Of a DNA stretch of 64,000 bases, positions 47,001 through 57,828 are shown piece by piece. This stretch comes from Siphonodentalium dalli. Lineage: Eukaryota > Mollusca > Scaphopoda > Gadilida > Siphonodentaliidae. The stretch lies in NCBI GenBank assembly GCA_032622095.1, contig CP136061.1:18540991-18604990 (forward strand). Reading direction: 5' to 3'. The notes beneath the pieces were generated by a model. That model searched no databases. It saw only the letters and a list, made by a program, of their open reading frames with translations, and was not told where the DNA came from. Position numbers and translations under genes: made by a program. Within the stretch, counting starts at the first letter, position 1. Each line of letters starts with the position of its first letter.

Positions 47001-50000
47001 TGTTTGTTTCATACAGACGCTGGCTTATTATGTTCTTGAATGTTTCATACAGACGCTGGCTTATTATGTTCTTGAATGTTTAATACAGACGCTGGCTTAT
47101 TATGTTCTTGAATATTTCATACAGACGCTGGCTTATTATGTTCTTGAATATTTCATACAGACGCTGGCTTATTATGTTCTTGAATGTTTCATACAGACGC
47201 TGGCTTATTATGTTCTTGAATATTTCATACAGACGCTGGCTTATTATGTTCTTGAATGTTTCATACAGACGCTGGCTTATTATGTTCTTGAATATTTCAT
47301 ACAGACGCTGGCTTATTATGTTCTTGAATATTTCATACAGACGCTGGCTTATTATGTTCTTGAATGTTTCATACAGACGCTGGCATATTATGTTCTTGAA
47401 TGTTTCATACAGACGCTGGCTTATTATGTTCTTGAATGTTTCATACAGACGCTGGCTTATTATGTTCTTGAATGTTTCATACAGACGCTGGCTTATTATG
47501 TTCTTGAATGTTTCATACAGACGCTGGCTTATTATCTTCTTGAATGTTTCATACAGACGCTGGCTTATTATGTTCTTGAATATTTCATACAGACGCTGGC
47601 TTATTATGTTCTTGAATGTTTCATACAGACGCTGGCTTATTATGTTCTTGAATGTTTCATACAGACGCTGGCTTATTATGTTCTTGAATGTTTCATACAG
47701 ACGCTGGCTTATTATGTTCTTGAATGTTTCATACAGACGCTGGCTTATTATGTTCTTGAATGTTTCATACAGACGCTGGCTTATTATGTTCTTGAATGTT
47801 TCATACAGACGCTGGCTTATTATGTTCTTGAATGTTTCATACAGACGCTGGCTTATTATGTTCTTGAATGTTTCATACAGACGCTGGCTTATTATGTTCT
47901 TGAATATTTCATACAGACGCTGGCTTATTATGTTCTTGAATATTTCATACAGACGCTGGCTTATTATGTTCTTGAATGTTTCATACAGACGCTGGCTTAT
48001 TATGTTCTTGAATGTTTCATACAGACGCTGGCTTATTATGTTCTTGAATGTTTCATACAGACGCTGGCTTATTATGTTCTTGAATGTTTCATACAGACGC
48101 TGGCTTATTATGTTCTTGAATGTTTCATACAGACGCTGGCTTATTATGTTCTTGAATGTTTCATACAGACGCTGGCTTATTGTGTTCTTGAATGTTTCAT
48201 ACAGACGCTGGCTTATTATGTTCTTGAATATTTCATACATACGCTGGCTTATTATGTTTGTTTCATACAGACGCTGGCTTATTATGTTCTTGAATGTTTC
48301 ATACAGACGCTGGCTTATTATGTTCTTGAATGTTTAATACAGACGCTGGCTTATTATGTTCTTGAATATTTCATACAGACGCTGGCTTATTATGTTCTTG
48401 AATATTTCATACAGACGCTGGCTTATTATGTTCTTGAATGTTTCATACAGACGCTGGCTTATTATGTTCTTGAATATTTCATACAGACGCTGGCTTATTA
48501 TGTTCTTGAATGTTTCATACAGACGCTGGCTTATTATGTTCTTGAATATTTCATACAGACGCTGGCTTATTATGTTCTTGAATGTTTCATACAGACGCTG
48601 GCTTATTATGTTCTTGAATGTTTCATACAGACGCTGGCTTATTATGTTCTTGAATGTTTCATACAGACGCTGGCTTATTATGTTCTTGAATATTTCATAC
48701 AGACGCTGGCTTATTATGTTCTTGAATGTTTCATACAGACGCTGGCTTATTATGTTCTTGAATATTTCATACAGACGCTGGCTTATTATGTTCTTGAATG
48801 TTTCATACAGACGCTGGCTTATTATGTTCTTGAATGTTTCAAACAGACGCTGGCTTATTATGTTCTTGAATGTTTCATACAGACGCTGGCTTATTATGTT
48901 CTTGAATGTTTCATACAGACGCTGGCTTATTGTGTTCTTGAATGTTTCATACAGACGCTGGCTTATTATGTTCTTGAATATTTCATACATACGCTGGCTT
49001 ATTATGTTTGTTTCATACAGACGCTGGCTTATTATGTTCTTGAATGTTTCATACAGACGCTGGCTTATTATGTTCTTGAATGTTTAATACAGACGCTGGC
49101 TTATTATGTTCTTGAATATTTCATACAGACGCTGGCTTATTATGTTCTTGAATGTTTCATACAGACGCTGGCTTATTATGTTCTTGAATATTTCATACAT
49201 ACGCTGGCTTATTATGTTTGTTTCATACAGGCGCTGGCTTATTATGTTCTTGAATGTTTCATACAGACGCTGGCTTATTATGTTCTTGAATGTTTAATAC
49301 AGACGCTGGCTTATTATGTTCTTGAATGTTTCATACAGACGCTGGCTTATTGTGTTCTTGAATGTTTCATACAGACGCTGGCTTATTATGTTCTTGAATA
49401 TTTCATACATACGCTGGCTTATTATGTTTGTTTCATACAGACGCTGGCTTATTATGTTCTTGAATGTTTCATACAGACGCTGGCTTATTATGTTCTTGAA
49501 TGTTTAATACAGACGCTGGCTTATTATGTTCTTGAATATTTCATACAGACGCTGGCTTATTATGTTCTTGAATATTTCATACAGACGCTGGCTTATTATG
49601 TTCTTGAATGTTTCATACAGACGCTGGCTTATTATGTTCTTGAATATTTCATACAGACGCTGGCTTATTATGTTCTTGAATGTTTCATACAGACGCTGGC
49701 TTATTATGTTCTTGAATATTTCATACAGACGCTGGCTTATTATGTTCTTGAATGTTTCATACAGACGCTGGCTTATTATGTTCTTGAATGTTTCATACAG
49801 ACGCTGGCTTATTATGTTCTTGAATGTTTCATACAGACGCTGGCTTATTATGTTCTTGAATATTTCATACAGACGCTGGCTTATTATGTTCTTGAATGTT
49901 TCATACAGACGCTGGCTTATTATGTTCTTGAATATTTCATACAGACGCTGGCTTATTATGTTCTTGAATGTTTCATACAGACGCTGGCTTATTATGTTCT

Positions 50001-53000
50001 TGAATGTTTCATACAGACGCTGGCTTATTATCTTCTTGAATGTTTCATACAGACGCTGGCTTATTATGTTCTTGAATGTTTCATACAGACGCTGGCTTAT
50101 TATCTTCTTGAATGTTTCATACAGACGACGGCTTATTATGTTCTTGAATATTTCATACAGACGCTGGCTTATTATGTTCTTGAATATTTCATACAGACGC
50201 TGGCTTATTATGTTCTTGAATGTTTCAAACAGACGCTGGCTTATTATGTTCTTGAATGTTTCATACAGACGCTGGCTTATTATGTTCTTGAATATTTCAA
50301 ACAGACGCTGGCTTATTATGTTCTTGAATGTTTCATACAGACGCTGGCTTATTATGTTCTTGAATGTTTCATACAGACGCTGCTTATTATGTTCTTGAAT
50401 GTTTCAAACAGACGCTGGCTTATTATGTTCTTGAATGTTTCATACAGACGCTGGCTTATTATGTTCTTGAATATTTCATACAGACGCTGGCTTATTATGT
50501 TCTTGAATGTTTCAAACAGACGCTGGCTTATTATGTTCTTGAATGTTTCATACAGACGCTGGCTTATTATGTTCTTGAATATTTCATACAGACGCTGGCT
50601 TATTATGTTCTTGAATGTTTCAAACAGACGCTGGCTTATTATGTTCTTGAATATTTCATACAGACGCTGGCTTATTATGTTCTTGAATGTTTCAAACAGA
50701 CGCTGGCTTATTATGTTCTTGAATGTTTCATACAGACGCTGGCTTATTATGTTCTTGAATGTTTCATACAGACGCTGGCTTATTATGTTCTTGAATGTTT
50801 CATACAGACGCTGGCTTATTATGTTCTTGAATGTTTCATACAGACGCTGGCTTATTATGTTCTTGAATGTTTCATACAGACGCTGGCTTATTATGTTCTT
50901 GAATGTTTCATACAGACGCTGGCTTATTATGTTCTTGAATGTTTCATACAGACGCTGGCTTATTATGTTCTTGAATGTTTCATACAGACGCTGGCTTATT
51001 ATCTTCTTGAATGTTTCATACAGACGCTGGCTTATTATGTTCTTGAATGTTTCATACAGACGCTGGCTTATTATGTTCTTGAATGTTTCATACAGACGCT
51101 GGCTTATTATGTTCTTGAATGTTTCATACAGACGCTGGCTTATTATGTTCTTGAATGTTTCATACAGACGCTGGCTTATTATGTTCTTGAATGTTTCATA
51201 CAGACGCTGGCTTATTATGTTCTTGAATGTTTCATACAGACGCTGGCTTATTATGTTCTTGAATGTTTCATACAGACGCTGGCTTATTATGTTCTTGAAT
51301 GTTTCATACAGACGCTGGCTTATTATGTTCTTGAATGTTTCATACAGACGCTGGCTTATTATGTTCTTGAATGTTTCATACAGACGCTGGCTTATTATGT
51401 TCTTGAATATTTTATACAGACGCTGGCTTATTATGTTCTTGAATGTTTCATACAGACGCTGGCTTATTATCTTCTTGAATGTTTCATACAGACGCTGGCT
51501 TATTATGTTCTTGAATGTTTCATACAGACGCTGGCTTATTATGTTCTTGAATGTTTCATACAGACGCTGGCTTATTATCTTCTTGAATGTTTCATACAGA
51601 CGCTGGCTTATTATGTTCTTGAATGTTTCATACAGACGCTGGCTTATTATGTTCTTGAATGTTTCATACAGACGCTGGCTTATTATGTTCTTGAATGTTT
51701 CATACAGACGCTGGCTTATTATGTTCTTGAATGTTTCATACAGACGCTGGCTTATTATGTTCTTGAATGTTTCATACAGATGCTGGCTTATTATGCTCTT
51801 GAATGTTTCATACAGACGCTGGGTTATTATGTTCTTGAATGTTTCATACAGATGCTGGCTTATTATGTTCTTGAATGTTTCATACAGACGCTGGCTTATT
51901 ATGTTCTTGAATGTTTCATACAGACGCTGGCTAATTATGTTCTTGAATGTTTCATACAGACGCTGGCTTATTATGTTCTTGAATGTTTCATACAGACGCT
52001 GGCTTATTATGCTCTTGAATGTTTCATGCAGACGCTGGCTTATTATGTTCTTGAATGTTTCATACAGACGCTGGCTTATTATGTTCTTGAATGTTTCATA
52101 CAGACGCTGGCTTATTATGTTCTTGAATACAGACGCTGGCTTATTATGTTCTTGAATGTTTCATACAGACGCTGGCTTATTATGCTCTTGAATGTTTCAT
52201 GCAGACGCTGGCTTATTATGCTCTTGAATGTTTCATACAGACGCTGGCTTATTATGTTCTTGAATGTTTCATGCAGACGCTGGCTTATTATGTTCTTGAA
52301 TATTTCATACAGACCCTGGCTTATTATGTTCTTGAATGTTTCATACAGACGCTGGCTTATTATGTTCTTGAATGTTTCATACAGACGCTGGCTTATTATG
52401 TTCTTGAATGTTTCATACAGACGCTGGCTTATTATGCTCTTGAATGTTTCATGCAGACGCTGGCTTATTATGTTCTTGAATGTTTCATACAGACGCTGGC
52501 TTATTATGCTCTTGAATGTTTCATACAGACGCTGGCTTATTATGTTCTTGAATGTTTCATGCAGACGCTGGCTTATTATGTTCTTGAATATTTCATACAG
52601 ACGCTGGCTTATTATGTTCTTGAATGTTTCATACAGACGCTGGCTTATTATGTTCTTGAATGTTTCATACAGACGCTGGCTTATTATGTTCTTGAATGTT
52701 TCATACAGACGCTGGCTTATTATGTTCTTGAATGTTTCATACAGACGCTGGCTTATTATGTTCTTGAATGTTTCTACAGACGCTGGCTTATTATGTTCTT
52801 GAATGTTTCATACATACGCTGGCTTATTATGTACTTGAATGTTTCATACATACGCTGGCTTATTATGTTATTGAATATTTCATACAGACGCTGGCTTATT
52901 ATGTTCTTGAATGTTTCATACAGACGCTGGCTTATTATGTTCTTGAATGTTTCATACAGACGCTGGCTTATTATGTTCTTGAATGTTTCATACAGACGAT

Positions 53001-56000
53001 GGCTTATTATGCTCTTGAATGTTTCATACAGACGCTGGCTTATTATGTTCTTGAATGTTTCATACAGACGCTGGCTTATTATGTTCTTGAATGTTTCATA
53101 CAGACGCTGGCTTATTATGTTCTTGAATGTTTCATACAGACGCTGGCTTATTATGTTCTTGAATGTTTCATACAGACGCTGGCTTATTATGTTCTTGAAT
53201 GTTTCATACATACGCTGGCTTATTATGTTCTTGAATGTTTCATACAGACGCTGGCTTATTCTCAAATCGCTCGGAATAGACCAACACCGCGACAAGGACA
53301 ACTTTAGAATAATGACGGTACTTTTTCTTAACCACTTTGCCCCCATCTGCATCACAGCAATTCAACATGACCCACCAACATCATAGAAATATATCAGGAC
53401 CATTTGTCCAGGTATGAACCTAAGCGTTTATGACGTTCTCAACAATTGTTGCTGCTGAAACTATCACTCTCACCAAAAAAAGCGCTGAAGGGTATCCAGG
53501 TTTTTAAAGTGTACTGAAGGGTACACAGGGTTTTAAAGTGTGCTGAAGGGTACACATGGTTTTAAAGTGTGCTGAAGGGTACACAGGGTTTGTGATCGGC
53601 TCTAACGCGGCTATGTCGACTGTGTTCCTGAAAGTATGATGCACATCAGCAGTTTGTTTTCAGTCCATTTAAATTTTCATTGGAACATAAATAATAACTA
53701 TCTGACAGAAAGCATGACATACGCGAACACTAATCGTCCTTTAGAACGAGATTTCAAAACATGTCTAACCTTCAGCACATGTTCAAGCCCTGACAGTGTG
53801 TATACCATTCAGTGCCTGTGTTGGTGAGAGTGGTCCCTTCAGTATTATTACTCACCGATGCGAGCGAACAGCTTTCTTGGACTCGAGTTTTAGTGGTTTC
53901 CAGTATGAGCTCCATCGATCCACCTTGTTGGTATTTCATGGCTATCGATGGTGGGTGATATCCGTTGTCTAACCATTCCTTCTCACATTCATTGGACAGC
54001 AGCACTTGGAAACCATCGCCCTGTATTCTCGAATCGGGACGGAATCGGAACCTTACGTCGAGCGTCTCGCCTAGTTCGTTGCTAGAGAATACCTGTCCAT
54101 CGAGTGACGATCGGCCATCAAAGCGACCACATCCGCCGGAACACGTGTTGAGCGAGCGATCGACGGACACGCCATTGTTGACGACGTAGTGACCCGTGGT
54201 GTCCGTTACAGATCGGTCGAATGACATCGCTAACAAGTCTCGGCAGTTATCATCCTCCTTGTTTGTATTTCCTGTGGAAAGTATAATGATTTAAAGGCAC
54301 ACTGAATCACATTATACACAACATATTCCATATTATATATAATTTGGAAGATGAACCAAAAATATATACATATTCCAACAGAATACATAAAAGCTGTGTC
54401 CTAGAAGTGTGGACCAATTGATAGAGATTCTCATATTTACCACAAGACTCACCCGTTGTTAACCCAGAATTAATCAGAATTCAAACTAAGAGATAGAGTT
54501 ATTCCCCTTCCATTAAGAATAATAGTCTTTGCAGTACAGTTCATTTCAAAATTAAGCACATAACACAGATCGGTACCTAGACAAAAACAACATGTTCACA
54601 TTTTATTCGACAGGATAAGTTGATAATAGAATGTTTTGGAGTTTCCTCTTTCAAATGGTATATGATATGGAATATGTTGTAATATAATGTGATCTGGGAT
54701 TCTAAAATTAAGTTGACCTTTATATATGTGTTCATGGTTCCGTATCCCCAGTTACAACAACAACAACAACATAAACAACATAGAAAATAGTATTTAACAT
54801 CACCATTTGCTTTGTTAGATTAGATTAGATTAGATTAGATTTAGATCATATTATCAATTGGTAATAATATATAAATATTCAATTTGATGCACAAAAATAC
54901 GACACATGTATATATTTAAATGAGCAATATAAACAGGGATGGAACTGTGATCGACAATATATATTTTTAATGTAATTGAGTGATATAGAAGGACTAAATG
55001 TTCAGATGTGTATTATAGATTTTTAAAAACCAATACAATTGTGAAAAGATGGTCCAATTGAGATATTTAATATTTAATACTGGTCAGCATTTATAATTAA
55101 ATATACCTTTACCCGGGATAACAATGAAAGGACCACAAAAACTCCCTATGCCTTCCATTGTTCAGTTTAAACGTATTTAATATCAATCAAATATTAATAA
55201 TTATGTAAATCCAGTGTATAGTAACCATGAATGAGAATAGGATTTGGTTGTAAGCTAAAAGCGTATTGGTGCCATCTATTATATATAATGATATGAAAGA
55301 AAGGAAACCGTGAGCATGTATTCTCCAAGTGACTTGAGTACAAATACTGATTGTGCGTGTTAGTGCATACAAATATATATACATTTTGTATTAATTGTTT
55401 TACTAAATCCCAGCAATAAAGCTACAAATCCAACGATTTGAGAATTCGTAGCCATAAGCGACAACTGTTTGTGTTTTATCAGAGAGGAAGTCGTAAAATT
55501 GAACCTATTTAACAACATAGGTTTATCAGGCGACGGTCACACACATGCTATATATGTACCTCTAGATGGAATATGGAAGCATCAGGCGACGGTCACAAAT
55601 ATTCTCTAGATTTACCTGTAGATTGGAATATAGAAGCATCTGGCGGTCGGTTGTCGCCGCTGAATTGAGTTGCGCCAAATGTGTTTGGTCTGTCAGGAAC
55701 AGAATTCGTCGGTCGATACACGCCGCCATTGTTTGGCCGGTACACACCTCCGTTATTTGGTCGGTTTACGGAGAATGTCCCCGGTGTATCACATCCGCAG
55801 GATATGGCGTTGAAAATGAGTCCCGATGGACATTGCCATATTTGGCGGATGCCGTCATATGCTGTGTGGTAATACCTATCGTTTGCACTCTCGTGTGGTT
55901 GGTTGTTGCAATCTGTAATTATAAGCGAACATTTATCTATCAAGACCCCGATACATCCCGCGAATATATTTACATGCTATGTATTCAAGCTATTCCAGTA

Positions 56001-57646
56001 GTTAATTCTAACAATTCAAATACAGTGTACAACACATAGTTTAACAAGAACAATTGACGAAGGCTTACTTTGTCATTCAAAGGCGCCATTTACAAGTGAA
56101 TAATGATATGATCTGGCAGCTTTTGGCGAGGAGATTAGCAGCTGGTGTAATTTCTTCTTGCAATGCGGTGAACCCATGCTAAAGGCACAGGCCTAAATCC
56201 ACAAATGTTTCTAACTCATGACTCTTATATAGATATGGATTTTCAAATAATACTTTGGCATCGAGGCTTTGAAACATAGTGGACAATTTCAACCCATTCT
56301 ATTAGAATGTGTAATGTGATTGTGTCCTTGAAATGGTCCAAATACAAAGGGTCAGATTTCAAAAAAACTATTTAGTATGTATATAGAGGATCTCACATGA
56401 GTTTCTATTTTATACGGAATTTATCAACCGAGTTCACTAAATTCGATTTGAGCCGAGGTTTACCGAGGCTCAAATAAAATTCAGTAGGCGAGGTTTGTAA
56501 ATTACGTATAAAATAGAACGAGTTTGAGATACCTTTTATGACATGATCAAATAAACGCGAAGCAACGCGAAGTATTCATCGAAAACAACAATCATAAACT
56601 TCAGCAATCGCCAGTCATTTAAATAATGGCGTGACGTCATCACACACGCGTGTGTCTTACAAATAATTATGAAGCTGGTTTTGTGTGTTAATTATGTGAT
56701 AAATATTGTTGTGCTCCCTACCGTTTGTTTTCAGTGGTCCATCGGAAATCTGTCCGGTTGGTCGAACATTCGGGAAACCCTGTGACGTAGGTTGTTGGAA
56801 CGTATCAGGACGATTAGGATACCGCTGCGGTACTGTCTGTCCACCCTGTTGGAACGAGTTGGGAAAATTGGGGAACAGTGGTATCGTAGGCCGTCCGTTC
56901 TGTGGAAATGTGTTTTGTACGTCGGGAAACAAATTCGCAGTTTGCTGGAAATTGTTTGGAAATGTGTTTTGTGCGTCGGGAAACAAATTGGTAGTTTGCT
57001 GGCCTTGCTGGAAATTGTTTGGAAATGTGTTTTGTGCGTCAGGAAACAAATTGGTAGTTTGTTGGCCTTGCTGGAAATTGTTCGGACCACCTTCATACAG
57101 TACTGGTAAATTATCTTGTTGTTGGACAGCACCGTTTTGTGGATTCCCTGGTAGTAACGTATTCAGAAGGCTCTGCGATGGATTGCCGCTGAATGTTGTT
57201 GGTCTGATCGTGTTTGAAGTCTGCAAAATTGACTGAAAGTCTTGAGGCAGTCCAGTTAGAACAGGCTTTTGCTGATTCTTGTCTACCGATTGTGACTGTT
57301 GTTGTAAAACATTGGAAGGCTTGGTCCCGTATGTTGGGTCGTATAATGGTTGTTCCGTGAACTGGTAAGGTGGGGGATTAAAGATGAACGGTTTCTCCAT
57401 GTCAAGAGATGAAGTCACTGGTTTAAACTGTGATGGAGACCCGGCCTGTGAGGAACCACTGAGCGCATTTATAAGCTGTCTGACACTCTCCGGTGACAGA
57501 TATGATAAACTGTTTTGGAATGGATTCCGAAACCTACTATCGACGTTGTTAAATGAATATCCGTTCTGTCCTTTGACGTATGGCCCCATAACGCTCAGCA
57601 ACAGGGTAACAGGCAACACCCTGAAATACAATGATGAGGTTGTCAT
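40970..57646 (-). CDS. Secreted chitin-binding / laminin-G protein (Pif-type matrix protein), five exons seen
   Basis: Gene-level entry. Exons 57646-56722, 55912-55616, 54271-53856, 42834-42738 and 41055-40970 join in phases 1, 1, 0 and 1 with GT-AG borders, giving 607 codons with no stop. The product has a signal peptide (1-26), a Gln/Asn/Pro-rich region with a 21-residue repeat, a chitin-binding type-2-like domain (about 309-350), a short Asn/Gly/Tyr/Arg/Pro repeat, and a laminin-G domain (about 448-607). In molluscs, chitin-binding plus laminin-G architecture is known from Pif-type proteins, which bind chitin and carbonate in shell. The von Willebrand A domain of classical Pif is not seen here. 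A shell or cuticle matrix role is inferred. The stop codon was not identified; exon 5 may be followed by another exon. Intron 3 is 11 kb and mostly a 36-bp array. Confidence 0.8.
41056..42214. other. Intron 4 of the laminin-G gene (proximal part)
   Basis: AT-rich, with no coding signal or recognised repeat between exon 5 and the hAT-like MITE. The intron spans 41056-42737. Confidence 0.5.
42215..42536. mobile_element. hAT-like MITE family 4, copy A, with 8-bp target duplication
   Basis: Perfect 8-bp direct repeats GTTGTAAC flank it at 42207-42214 and 42537-42544. The ends are inverted: GGTCACTCTCACCAAAAGTG...AATACACAGG and CTGTGTACCCTTCGGCAC...GGTGAGAGTGACTCC. It is 322 bp with no gene. An 8-bp duplication is characteristic of hAT-type transposases. 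It lies in intron 4 of the laminin-G gene. Confidence 0.85.
42738..42834 (-). CDS. Exon 4 of the laminin-G gene
   Basis: A 97-nt exon with acceptor TTTGAACAG and donor CAAG|GTACGT. It enters in phase 0 and leaves in phase 1. It encodes GADGWFDVRMTL, QGRLVLSVNN and CVVTYVQ, the middle strands of the laminin-G fold. It was too short to appear as a separate open frame, but both phases match its neighbours. Confidence 0.82.
43260..44385. other. Intron 3, flank of the 36-bp array
   Basis: AT-rich, with no gene recognised. A partial copy of MITE family 2 lies just before it at about 43075-43260. An imperfect hairpin around 43540-43640 (GGATATGGGAATTATCTCAT / ATGAGATAACTACCATATAC) may be a remnant foldback. 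Confidence 0.45.
44391..53260. repeat. 36-bp satellite array, about 246 copies, inside intron 3
   Basis: The unit is 36 bp, beginning ATGTTTCATACAGACGCTGG and ending CTTATTATGTTCTTGA. Copies are very alike; the main variants are gaatG/Atttc, cataC/Aag changes, and a 30-bp short unit (TTATGTTTGTTTCATAC). Because 36 is a multiple of three and no stop occurs, three frames stay open for thousands of codons (ECFIQTLAYYVL and MFLNVSYRRWLI on plus, YETFKNIISQRL on minus). Rare 1-2-bp indels at about 45345, 50390, 52127 and 52771 shift frames, and changes show no third-position bias, so these are not genes. Splice sites on both sides of the array place it within a transcribed intron. Confidence 0.95.
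45831..49754. repeat. Higher-order duplication in the 36-bp array (2,424-bp offset)
   Basis: Short 30-bp units occur at about 45833, 46583, 46793 and 47003, and again at 48257, 49007, 49217 and 49427. Every pair is exactly 2,424 bp apart, equal to 64 normal and 4 short units. The variant pattern of about 1.5 kb is the same in both blocks and diverges after six units past the last short unit. This indicates a recent block duplication by unequal exchange. Confidence 0.85.
53453..53842. mobile_element. hAT-like MITE family 4, copy B, abutting a splice donor
   Basis: Inverted ends (CTATCACTCTCACCAAAAAA and TTGGTGAGAGTGGTCCCTTC) and internal AGCAGTTTGTTTTCAGTCCA match copy A in the opposite orientation. 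GCTGAAGGGTACACAGGGTT-type sequence is locally repeated four times at the left end. It ends only about 12 bp from the exon 3 donor, inside intron 3. No clean target duplication remains. Confidence 0.75.
53856..54271 (-). CDS. Exon 3 of the laminin-G gene
   Basis: A 416-nt exon with acceptor ACTTTCCACAG and donor GCATCG|GTGAGT. It enters in phase 1 and leaves in phase 0. It encodes a linker (NTNKEDDNCRDLLAMSFD), then the start of the laminin-G domain: CSGGCGRFDGRSSL, LDVRFRFRPD, GDGFQVLLSN, SIAMKYQQGG and MELILETTK. The four local cysteines (SLNTC, GGC, NEC, ESC) suggest an extracellular disulphide-bonded domain. Translation past the donor adds a false tail from the MITE. Confidence 0.85.
54272..55615. 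other. Intron 2 of the laminin-G gene
   Basis: An AT-rich intron of 1,344 bp between exons 2 and 3. It contains a GATTA microsatellite at 54816-54841 and CAACAACAAC at 54754-54772. No coding sequence. Confidence 0.7.
55616..55912 (-). CDS. Exon 2 of the laminin-G gene: chitin-binding type-2-like domain
   Basis: A 297-nt exon with acceptor TATAATTACAG and donor CTACAG|GTAAAT, phase 1 at both ends, so it is a symmetrical domain exon. DCNNQPHESANDRYY followed by IRQIWQCPSGLIFN and ISCGCD matches the peritrophin-A/CBM14 pattern: aromatic residues, then W-x-C-P-x-G-x-x-F-N and a final C-x-C. Only four cysteines of the usual six are visible. A tail repeats NGGVYRPN twice and then diverges. Domains of this kind bind chitin in cuticle, shell or mucus. 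Confidence 0.85.
55913..56721. other. Intron 1 of the laminin-G gene
   Basis: An 809-bp intron. Arms at about 56390-56425 and 56496-56535 (TTCTATTTTATACGGAATTT / AATTACGTATAAAATAGAAC) form a small foldback element, with a second inner palindrome (GAGCCGAGGTTTACCGAGGC TC). A related decayed copy lies at 60475-60575. Confidence 0.65.
56722..57646 (-). CDS. Exon 1 of the laminin-G gene: signal peptide and Gln/Asn/Pro-rich region
   Basis: The first ATG after the TATA box (57644-57646) gives MTTSSLYFRVLPVTLLLSVM, a signal peptide cut after about residue 26. An upstream GTG at 57676 is not a credible start. The mature part is low-complexity and rich in Gln, Asn, Pro, Phe and Thr. A 21-residue unit (NNFQQGQQTTNLFPDAQNTF P) occurs twice, with a shortened third copy. 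The exon ends AAACG|GTAGGG in phase 1. Disordered Q/N-rich stretches are common in biomineral and silk-like matrix proteins. The long frame past the donor to 56657 is intronic. Confidence 0.85.
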
Positions 57647-57717
57647 TTTCTTGTCATATCCAAACTGTGCAATCACTTGAACGCGGTTCGGTCACAAATC
57701 CGGTTTTCGGTATTGAG

Positions 57718-57727
57718 TTATATATAC
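57718..57727 (-). promoter_or_regulatory. TATA box of the laminin-G gene
   Basis: On the minus strand GCGTATATATAACTC lies about 72-80 bp upstream of the ATG. A start site about 30 bp downstream, near 57690, would give a 5' UTR of roughly 45 nt. A strong TATA box fits a tissue-specific, highly expressed secreted protein. Confidence 0.65.
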
Positions 57728-57828
57728 GCCCGTTCGCGGTGTGCATTTTTTCTACGTTACCGAATTTCAAACTAATTTTATTATTTCTTCATTCCACCAA
57801 ATAGACCAGCTATTCAGTCATAGTGTTA

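Noticed and set aside
45337-52155. 2,272-aa plus-strand open frame (ECFIQTLAYYVL / MFLNVSYRRWLI repeats) and similar frames on both strands
   Set aside because: These are products of a 36-bp stop-free satellite unit. Indels shift the frame without a coding penalty, no third-position bias is seen, and the array lies in an intron between phase-matched exons.
44391-53260. CRISPR array
   Set aside because: The repeats are contiguous with no unique spacers, and the sequence is eukaryotic.
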